In this document: positions 1-5,333 of the stretch, piece by piece | Numbering within the stretch: the first letter of the stretch is position 1 | Layout of the letters: every line of letters begins with the position of its first letter | Source: Vulcanimicrobiia bacterium | GTDB taxonomy: Bacteria; Vulcanimicrobiota; Vulcanimicrobiia; Vulcanimicrobiales; Vulcanimicrobiaceae | Assembly (NCBI GenBank): GCA_025451135.1 | Contig: JANWKW010000131.1 | Span: 1-7,994, forward strand | Direction of reading: 5' to 3' | DNA length: 7,994 nt | The notes under the pieces: model-generated | Seen by the model: the letters and a program-made list of their open reading frames with translations, nothing else | Database searches by the model: none | Told to the model about the DNA's origin: nothing | Position numbers and translations under genes: made by a program

Positions 1-1
1 C

Positions 2-2602
2 GCGATCGGCGCGGGCGATCTCGCGCTCGTCATCCAGATGCAAGACGGGACGTTCACGTATTCGAACACTGCATCCTACGGCACGGGCGCTTCGATCGCC
101 AACGCCGGACTCTACGAATACGTTCAGGTCACGGGGGTCACCGCGGGTACCGCCACGATCGTGGGCGCCGGGAGCGGCGGCGGACTGATCAACTCGTATA
201 CGCGGTCCGCCGCGACGGGAACGCACGGCCAGCAGACCTACCAGATCATCCGCGTGCCGCAGTACTCGACGGCGACGCTCAGCTCGACCTATACGGCGGC
301 ATATTGGGATGGGAAGACGGGAGGCGTCGCCGCCCTCGACGTCGCTTCGACGCTCAACCTCGGGGGCGCCAGCGTCTATGCGAGCGGCGACGGCTTCCGC
401 GGCGGCGGCGTCTCGGTCGCGGCGACCAGCCCGGCCGGCGTCTTGAACACCGACTACGTCGACTCGGCCGCGATGAACGGCGCGAATCCGAGCACCGCGC
501 CGCCGGCGATGGGCTTCAAAGGCGAAGGCATCTTCGGGACGCCCGACTACACGTTCGGCTATACGACCTTCACGAATCCCGCCTCGCCAGCGGGTCCGAC
601 GATCGTGAAAGCCACCAGCGGTAACGGATATCCGGGCGGCGACGTCGCGATGGGAGCGCCGGGAAACGGCGGCGGCGGCGGTACCGATATGAATCCGGCG
701 ACCAACGATTCGAACGACGGCGGGGGCGGCGGATCCAACGGCGGGAATGGCGGCAACGGCGGCTATCCGTGGTCGAGCCAGAACCCGAAATATTCGCAGA
801 CGAGTCCGGCCGTCCATACGCAGGCTAACTTCGCGACCGTCGATGCGACCCACAGCCCCGATCTCGGCGGCCGCGGTGCGGCCGCAATCGCGTCCGGAAC
901 GCGCGCACTCATGGGCGGCGGCGGCGGAGCGGGTTCGAACAACAATGGTTCCAACAACAACGCGTTCTCTGCCGACGGATCGTCGGGCGGTACCGGCGGC
1001 GGCATCGTGCTCATGCGGATCGCGTATACGAGCGGCAGTCCGGCGACGATCTTCGCCGACGGGACCACCGGCCTGGCACCCGATAACGACGGCGGTGGCG
1101 GCGGCGGCGCCGGCGGAACGGTCATCATCACGTCACCCAATCCGTTCAGCGGGATCACCGTCTACGCGCGCGGCGCGGCCGGGACCTCGGCCTATTTCGC
1201 GTCCGGCGATACGACGGTGACGACGGCGCACGGTCCGGGCGGCGGCGGCGGCGGGGGCGTCGTCTACAGCAGCAGTTCCGTCGGCGCGAACACCTCGGGC
1301 GGCAGCAACGGCGTCACCGTCTCCGGACAGGCCCTGTCCTACGGCGCCACGCCCGGATCGGCCGGGATCTCGGGGACCCTCTCCGACGCTTCGGTGCCGG
1401 GGGCGCCCTCGGGCGCATCCTGCTTCTCGTCGGGCGGCTCGGGCACTGCCACGCTCTACACCGGACCGGTCGACGGCACCGAGCCCACGTACTTCGGAGC
1501 CGATTATACCGGTTCGTACGACGGCAGCGTCACTGCGACCAACGACAACGACTTCACGGCGACGAGCATGAATCTGTCCAACGCTTCGGCGACCCCGACC
1601 AACACCGGCACGGTCCCCGGGACCTGGCTCGGATCGGCCTTCACGTTCTCGGTCGCGCCGACCGTTCAGATCCCGCACGAACTCTACTATGTGGACACGG
1701 TTCGCCGCCGTTACCACCAGCTGTCGCTCGTTGCCCAAGCGCCCGTCCTTCCGGCGAATTGGTCGGTTCACGTCTGCCCGGACAACGGCGCGAACGCCCC
1801 GAACTGCGCCGCGGTGAACACCGGCTCGTGTTCGACGACGGCGGACCGTAATACGTGGATGACGGTGACCGCGGCTTCGTCGGGTTCTTCGATCACCGGG
1901 GTGTTCTGCTATTACTCCGGAACGACCACGCCCGGGGTGCAGCAGTCGGTCAAATATTGGACGGTCTATACGCCTGCGGCGGGCACGTATACGACGTTCA
2001 ATCGCTACGATGCGTTCATATCGGCGAGCGACGATCAGGCGACGCCGGCCCTCAACAACACCCACGACGAGATCTATGCCGGCTTCGTGCCGATCACCAA
2101 GACCGCCACGATCGTGACCAACGGATGTCCGGCCGGCGTCACGCCGCCGGCGAGCGGCGTCTGTCCGGGCGGCACGATCCGCTACGCGCTCGACTTCCGC
2201 AACATCATGGTGGGTGCCGGGCTCGGGACCGAGGGCCAGCTGCTCTCCGCCTTCGACTACGTGAAGGCCGGATCGCTCATCATCTCCGACGCGGGCAACG
2301 CGACCTTCACCAACGGCGCGGCCACCAACAACACCGCGACCTACACCAACGGGCTCGCAAGCGTCATGTCCGGCACGGCCGCGAACTATGCGGCCTGCAG
2401 CGCGACCGCCAACTCGTGCGGCGTGCACACCGACCACGACGCGGGGATCGGCACGACCACGTTCACCGGCAACGTCGCCGGCTCGACCTCCTGGACGGCG
2501 ACCATCGGCGGCGCGTCCTTCCAGCTCGTGCCGTCCGGCTACACCCTCGGCGCGAACCAGGCGACGCAAGGGACGATCACGTTCGCCGAAGTCGTCAAGT
2601 GA
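2..2602 (+). CDS. Large secreted glycine-rich adhesin-like protein with C-terminal DUF11-like domain (5' partial)
   Basis: The reading frame is open from base 2, and the residues before the first ATG (base 38), AIGAGDLALVIQMQD, read as ordinary protein. The gene therefore begins upstream and the ATG at 38 is internal. About 866 codons are visible, ending in TGA at 2600-2602. Visible residues 200-460 (bases about 600-1400) hold blocks of 5-7 consecutive glycines separated by short Asn/Ser/Asp stretches and motifs such as GGIVLMR, GGAGGTVIIT and HGPGGGGGGGVV. This is the pattern of bacterial surface proteins with a polyglycine-rich domain. A Thr/Ser/Asn-rich beta region with several cysteines follows (bases about 1480-2080). 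The last 170 residues (KTATIVTNGCPAG, then CPGGTIRYALDFRN, ending TQGTITFAEVVK) resemble a DUF11 conserved repeat domain. No membrane helix, LPXTG or PEP-CTERM anchor is seen at the C-terminus. The cysteines and composition suggest an extracytoplasmic protein, but the signal peptide would lie outside the window. Ligand and role are unknown; adhesion or matrix function is inference. Confidence 0.85.
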   Translation, partial: AIGAGDLALVIQMQDGTFTYSNTASYGTGASIANAGLYEYVQVTGVTAGTATIVGAGSGGGLINSYTRSAATGTHGQQTYQIIRVPQYSTATLSSTYTAAYWDGKTGGVAALDVASTLNLGGASVYASGDGFRGGGVSVAATSPAGVLNTDYVDSAAMNGANPSTAPPAMGFKGEGIFGTPDYTFGYTTFTNPASPAGPTIVKATSGNGYPGGDVAMGAPGNGGGGGTDMNPATNDSNDGGGGGSNGGNGGNGGYPWSSQNPKYSQTSPAVHTQANFATVDATHSPDLGGRGAAAIASGTRALMGGGGGAGSNNNGSNNNAFSADGSSGGTGGGIVLMRIAYTSGSPATIFADGTTGLAPDNDGGGGGGAGGTVIITSPNPFSGITVYARGAAGTSAYFASGDTTVTTAHGPGGGGGGGVVYSSSSVGANTSGGSNGVTVSGQALSYGATPGSAGISGTLSDASVPGAPSGASCFSSGGSGTATLYTGPVDGTEPTYFGADYTGSYDGSVTATNDNDFTATSMNLSNASATPTNTGTVPGTWLGSAFTFSVAPTVQIPHELYYVDTVRRRYHQLSLVAQAPVLPANWSVHVCPDNGANAPNCAAVNTGSCSTTADRNTWMTVTAASSGSSITGVFCYYSGTTTPGVQQSVKYWTVYTPAAGTYTTFNRYDAFISASDDQATPALNNTHDEIYAGFVPITKTATIVTNGCPAGVTPPASGVCPGGTIRYALDFRNIMVGAGLGTEGQLLSAFDYVKAGSLIISDAGNATFTNGAATNNTATYTNGLASVMSGTAANYAACSATANSCGVHTDHDAGIGTTTFTGNVAGSTSWTATIGGASFQLVPSGYTLGANQATQGTITFAEVVK

Positions 2603-3023
2603 GCCGGCGCACCATCCACGCGAACACCAGGTAGACCAGCACCACCAGGGTCGGGAGCGCGAGCAATCCGCTCTCCGAGGCGCGCATCACGCTCGCGTCG
2701 ATCTCGGGAAAGCGCGCGGAACTCGCGATCAGCAAGACCACCAACACCGGTACGAACGCTAGCGCTCGCCACAGGCCGCGATGCTCGCCCCCCTTGGCGC
2801 GCGCGATCTGCATGCCGGTCAGCGCCGCGAAAATGAAGATCAGCGGGTCCGAGACGTTCGCGTATTCCGGCAGCACGCGCTCGTAGCCGAACGCCAGGAA
2901 GAGTCCGAGGACGAACCACGGATGAGACAGCCGGGGCGCCCGCCACCGGCCGAAGAAGATCGCGCCGGCGGCGACCAGATAGGTGCCGGCCGCTGCCGTC
3001 TGCAGGTACGGTGACGGGTTCAC
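2595..3023 (-). CDS. Uncharacterised five-helix integral membrane protein (142 aa)
   Basis: I do not recognise a named family. The 142-residue protein has five hydrophobic segments, at about residues 8-25, 34-51, 58-75, 86-103 and 119-138. The loops are short, with basic residues at RWRAPR (26-31), ARAKGGEHR (74-82) and the C-terminal RR (139-140). It is almost entirely membrane-embedded and no catalytic motif is visible. The start is GTG (3023-3021), chosen because it overlaps the TGA of the upstream minus-strand gene as GTGA, a normal sign of translational coupling, and because it places the first helix directly after a short N-terminus. No independent Shine-Dalgarno sequence is evident. 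Its TGA (2597-2595) lies inside the last codons of the convergent glycine-rich gene, giving an 8-bp tail-to-tail overlap with no room for a terminator. A role as a small accessory or scaffold membrane protein acting with its coupled partner is inference. Confidence 0.8.
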   Translation of the reverse strand: MNPSPYLQTAAAGTYLVAAGAIFFGRWRAPRLSHPWFVLGLFLAFGYERVLPEYANVSDPLIFIFAALTGMQIARAKGGEHRGLWRALAFVPVLVVLLIASSARFPEIDASVMRASESGLLALPTLVVLVYLVFAWMVRRLT

Positions 3024-3352
3024 GCCGGCGGCGAACCGATGACCGGCTTGACCGCGTCTCCCAGGGCGTGGTCGACCGCGGCCAGCATCTCCGGGTCGGT
3101 CTCTTGCTCGCGAGCGCAGAGCAGGATGGGCAGGCGCCAGTCCTTATCGGCGGTCGCCAACTGCCGGACGATCGCCAGACGCATCGTCCGGTCGAACTTG
3201 CGCTGTCCGGTTCCGAGCAGGAGGGGCCAGTAGATCCCGGCCTCGGGCGATGCGGGCGCATCGGGGCGGTCCGGGTGCCGGCGCAGGGCCGCCAAGAGAA
3301 ACAGCGCACCGGCGAACAGGCTGACGGCGAGCCCTATCTCCTGGATCGGCAT
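3020..3352 (-). CDS. Small membrane-anchored helical protein of unknown function (110 aa)
   Basis: Starts at ATG (3352-3350) and ends in TGA (3022-3020), which overlaps the GTG start of the next minus-strand gene by two bases. Residues about 5-23 (IGLAVSLFAGALFLLAALR) form one hydrophobic helix followed by RR, so the protein is probably an N-terminally anchored membrane protein rather than a secreted one. After a Pro/Asp-rich linker (residues 27-38), residues about 50-105 look all-alpha and HEAT-like, with a conserved-looking stretch MRLAIVRQLATADKDWRLP and then EQETDPEMLAAVDHALGD. No enzyme motif is visible. A G-rich run (CCGGGG) lies a few bases upstream of the ATG but is a poor ribosome site. 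The gene is divergent from the exported TPR gene (102-bp gap to its ATG) and almost certainly forms an operon with the membrane protein downstream. The HEAT resemblance is by eye and weak. Confidence 0.75.
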   Translation of the reverse strand: MPIQEIGLAVSLFAGALFLLAALRRHPDRPDAPASPEAGIYWPLLLGTGQRKFDRTMRLAIVRQLATADKDWRLPILLCAREQETDPEMLAAVDHALGDAVKPVIGSPPA

Positions 3353-3454
3353 TGACCCCGGAGGTTCTGCGATTCGCGGGCCCGCTCATGCCGGGCGTCA
3401 CGCTCCCCAGGTCGAATGCGTTAGGCTAGGGTCCCACTCTTGGAGGCGTATAGC
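3353..3454. promoter_or_regulatory. Divergent intergenic region between the minus-strand membrane pair and the TPR gene
   Basis: This 102-bp gap must hold the promoters for both divergent transcripts. On the plus strand, TAGGCT (3422-3427) and the overlapping TAGGGT (3427-3432) are the only hexamers resembling a -10 box, and they would place transcription start just before the ribosome site at 3442. No convincing -35 box (TTGACA-like) sits at 16-18 bp from either. No clear promoter is seen for the minus strand, and no operator-like palindrome was noticed. The assignment rests on gene orientation; the -10 candidates are weak. Confidence 0.3.
3442..3446 (+). promoter_or_regulatory. Shine-Dalgarno GGAGG that fixes the TPR gene start
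   Basis: GGAGG lies 8 bases before the ATG at 3455, a canonical spacing. An in-frame TTG at 3440 would extend the protein by five residues, but it would place the start codon on top of this ribosome site and ahead of an otherwise typical MRR signal-peptide N-terminus. The ATG at 3455 is therefore preferred. Confidence 0.8.
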
Positions 3455-4660
3455 ATGCGGCGTCTCGGCCTTGCGTTTACCGGTCTGCTCCTCGCGCTGG
3501 TGTGCATCGGCGCGGCGGCGTTCGCGTCCGACGAGAAGATCATCCTCAACCCCAATGGCGCCCGCCAGGGCATCGACTTCGAGTCGGACCCGGCCGGCGC
3601 GATGAAATCCGCGCGGGAGCGGGTCGCGGCCGGCGATCTGCCCGGCGCGATCAAGGGCCTGGCCACCTACGTGGCCGCGCACGCCACCGAAGGCGACCCG
3701 GCCCGTCTGCTCGGCGATCTATATTACCGCAGCGGCGATCTGCCGAAGGCCGAAAGCACGTACCGCAGCATCTTGGCGCTCTATCCGAAGGATCGCGAGA
3801 CGCACAACCGCCTCGGCACGGTCCTCGCGACCGAGAACCGGGTCGACGACGCCATCGCGGAGTTCAACGCGTCCTTGCCGGGCACGGATTCGGTCGGCGA
3901 CCTGGTCGCGCTGCACGCCAAGAAGGGCGATCTGCAGGCCTATCGCGCGAAGCTCGAACTGCTCGCCGATACCTATCCGACCTTCACCGCGGCCCAGAGC
4001 GAGCTGGGCCAGGCGTATGCGGCCCTGCATCGGCCGAGCGAGGCGGCGCGGATGTTCCGGCGCGCGCTCGACAACGATCCGACCGACATCACCGCCCTCA
4101 ACGGTCTCGGCCTCGCGATGCTCGACCTGCGGGCCTACGATCTCGCGGCCGGCAACTTCAAGCGCTGCCTGCAGATCGATCCGACCGACTACTCGTGCGC
4201 CGACAATCTCGGCGCGACGTATCTCGAGACGGGCCGACAGGCCGAGGCCGAGGCGATCCTCACGACCGCGCACAACCTGGCGCCCGAACGGGGCGAGGCG
4301 CTGGTCAATTTCGGCTACCTGGCGGACATCCGCGGCGATTGGAAAGGCGCGGTCGCGTGGTACGTGAAGGCGCTCGCGCTCTCGCCGTTCGCGCGCGACG
4401 CGTATTTCGACCTGGGACTCGTCTACGATCAGCACCAGCTCTACGATCAAGCCGAAGCGGTGCTCGTCAAAGGCATCGCGGTCAATCCGAACGACGGTCC
4501 GCTGCATGCGGTGCTCGGGCAGACGTATCAGGACGCGGGAAAGAACGCCTTGGCGTTGGAGCAGTTCCGGCTTGCGGCGGCGTCGCTCGACCCGACGATC
4601 GTGGCATTGGCCCGGTCGCGGTTCGCGGCGCTTGACGGGGGGCACACGCCGGCCCCGTAG
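3455..4660 (+). CDS. Exported tetratricopeptide-repeat (TPR) protein
   Basis: From the ATG at 3455 the protein has 401 residues and ends in TAG at 4658-4660. The N-terminus is a textbook Sec signal: MRR, a hydrophobic core at residues 4-22, then a likely signal peptidase I site after AFA (residues 22-24) before SDEK. The single Cys17 is inside the core without a lipobox, so a lipoprotein is unlikely. Residues about 45-390 are built of 34-residue TPR units with the usual pattern of small residues and a closing Pro, for example LLGDLYYRSGDLPKAESTYR, LNGLGLAMLDLRAYDLAAGN and LGQTYQDAGKNALALEQFR. About nine units can be counted, one of them (around residues 145-168) degenerate. TPRs are protein-binding scaffolds, so this is probably a periplasmic or surface assembly or adaptor protein; its partner cannot be read from the sequence. 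It is a single gene, divergent from the membrane pair and convergent with ridA. Confidence 0.9.
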   Translation: MRRLGLAFTGLLLALVCIGAAAFASDEKIILNPNGARQGIDFESDPAGAMKSARERVAAGDLPGAIKGLATYVAAHATEGDPARLLGDLYYRSGDLPKAESTYRSILALYPKDRETHNRLGTVLATENRVDDAIAEFNASLPGTDSVGDLVALHAKKGDLQAYRAKLELLADTYPTFTAAQSELGQAYAALHRPSEAARMFRRALDNDPTDITALNGLGLAMLDLRAYDLAAGNFKRCLQIDPTDYSCADNLGATYLETGRQAEAEAILTTAHNLAPERGEALVNFGYLADIRGDWKGAVAWYVKALALSPFARDAYFDLGLVYDQHQLYDQAEAVLVKGIAVNPNDGPLHAVLGQTYQDAGKNALALEQFRLAAASLDPTIVALARSRFAALDGGHTPAP

Positions 4661-4665
4661 CTTTG

Positions 4666-4682
4666 CGGCGCTGCTTGCGCCG
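4666..4682 (+). terminator. Short GC hairpin after the TPR stop codon, possible weak terminator
   Basis: CGGCGC (4666-4671), loop TGCTT, GCGCCG (4677-4682): a perfect 6-bp GC stem only 5 bases after the TPR stop codon. No T tract follows (next bases TTGCCGG), so it is not a standard intrinsic terminator. Its right side (4678-4682) is also used by the outer end of the long inverted repeat, so the two folds are mutually exclusive. Confidence 0.3.
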
Positions 4683-4854
4683 TTGCCGGAGACGTCGCGC
4701 CGGGGCACGGGGACATTGGTTCGGTGCGGCGCAGGCGCGCCTCGTGCGCGCGAAGGGTAGGGCTCTGTCGCTCCGCCCTCCAGGCTCCGCTCGGTCGCCC
4801 AGCCTCCCTTCACCAACGTCCCCGTACCCCGGCGCGACGTCTCCGGCAACAGCA
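4678..4854 (-). repeat. Long imperfect inverted repeat with branched centre, possible structured RNA or dispersed palindromic element
   Basis: The arms 4678-4720 and 4812-4854 are reverse complements over 43 bases with four mismatches (pairs 4678/4854, 4681/4851, 4706/4826, 4715/4817). The core 4683-4720 against 4812-4849 matches 36 of 38. The 91-base centre also folds: GCGCGC 4735-4740 with 4746-4751; GAAGGG 4752-4757 with CCCTTC 4806-4811, which stacks directly on the outer stem; and inside it 4760-4763 with 4775-4778 and AGGCT 4782-4786 with AGCCT 4801-4805. Each mismatch is C opposite A on the plus strand, so all four become G-U pairs in minus-strand RNA, that is, in the 3' untranslated region of ridA. 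The element fills the space between two convergent genes, a place favoured by REP/BIME-like repeats and bidirectional terminators. No coding frame through it looks real. The inverted repeat is certain; its nature (RNA element, REP-type repeat or small non-autonomous mobile element) is inference. Confidence 0.8.
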
Positions 4855-4861
4855 GACCCAT

Positions 4862-4890
4862 CGACCGGCAGTGCCTCAACGGCCCGGTCG
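4862..4890 (-). terminator. Hairpin just downstream of ridA, possible terminator
   Basis: CGACCGG (4862-4868) and CCGGTCG (4884-4890) form a perfect 7-bp stem with a 15-base loop, starting 13 bases after the ridA stop codon on the minus strand. No T tract follows, so it would have to act factor-dependently or together with the long inverted repeat beyond it. Confidence 0.3.
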
Positions 4891-4903
4891 GTCTCGCTCC
4901 TGA

Positions 4904-5290
4904 TTATTTCAGCAGGGCGATGACTTCGATCTCGACGTTGCAGTGTTTGGGGAGGGTCTTTACGGCGACGGTGGAGCGGGCGGGTTTGGTGGTCGGGAAG
5001 TAGCTTCCGTAGACGGCGTTGACGGCGGCGAAGTCGGACATCTCGGCGAGGAAGATGGTGGTCTTGACGACGTCGTCGTAGTCGAGGCCGGCGGCGCGCA
5101 GGATGGCGCCGACGTTCTTCATCACTTGGGTGGTCTGCTCGGCGATGTCGCCTTGGACCAGTTCGTTGGTGGACGGATCGGTCGGCGTTTGGCCGGAGCA
5201 GAAGAGGAAGCCGTTGGCGGCGACGGCGTGGCTGTACGGCCCGATCGGCGCGGGCGCGTCGGGTGCGGTGACGGGTCGTGCGTTGCTCAT
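4904..5290 (-). CDS. ridA: RidA family reactive enamine/imine deaminase
   Basis: 128 residues, the usual length of the RidA (YjgF/YER057c/UK114) family. These small trimeric cytosolic proteins hydrolyse reactive enamine/imine intermediates, such as 2-aminoacrylate released by PLP enzymes, to keto acids and ammonia. Family signatures are in order: APAPIGPYSHAV (residues 12-23), FLFCSGQTP (28-36), QTTQVMKNVGAILRAAGLDYDDVVKTTIFL (52-81), and the C-terminal PARSTVAVKTLP (103-114) and VEIEVIAL (119-126). The catalytic substrate-carboxylate-binding arginine falls at Arg105 and the conserved acid at Glu120, the same numbering as in E. coli RidA. The cysteine common at 107 is Thr here, which is tolerated in the family. 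Start is ATG (5290-5288), with a weak AAGG about 9 bases upstream. It is divergent from the GMC oxidase with a 43-bp gap and convergent with the TPR gene. The true substrate could differ, because family members are hard to separate by sequence. Confidence 0.93.
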   Translation of the reverse strand: MSNARPVTAPDAPAPIGPYSHAVAANGFLFCSGQTPTDPSTNELVQGDIAEQTTQVMKNVGAILRAAGLDYDDVVKTTIFLAEMSDFAAVNAVYGSYFPTTKPARSTVAVKTLPKHCNVEIEVIALLK

Positions 5291-5333
5291 AGACAGGAAC
5301 CTTGGCGGTTGACGCGCAGAGTCTTTTGCGACG

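Noticed and set aside
38..40. ATG at 38 as the true start of the glycine-rich gene
   Set aside because: The frame is open to the window edge with protein-like sequence (GDLALVIQ) before it. There is no ribosome site, and starting there would leave a secreted-type protein without a signal peptide.
667..1262. Repeated GGC tracts as a CRISPR or DNA satellite array
   Set aside because: The repeats are irregular, in frame and explained by polyglycine coding. There are no regular spacers.
1133..2569. 478-codon minus-strand open frame opposite the glycine-rich gene
   Set aside because: The translation is Arg/Gly/Val-rich low-complexity sequence without motifs, the typical antisense shadow in GC-rich DNA. 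The plus-strand frame has recognisable domains.
3440..3454. TTG at 3440 as start of the TPR protein
   Set aside because: It would bury the GGAGG ribosome site inside the coding region. The ATG at 3455 has ideal spacing and begins a normal signal peptide.
4663..4923. Small open frames within the inverted-repeat region, both strands
   Set aside because: Both arms translate into nearly the same peptide (PETSRRGTGTLV) on opposite strands purely because of the palindrome. There is no ribosome site and no protein-like composition.
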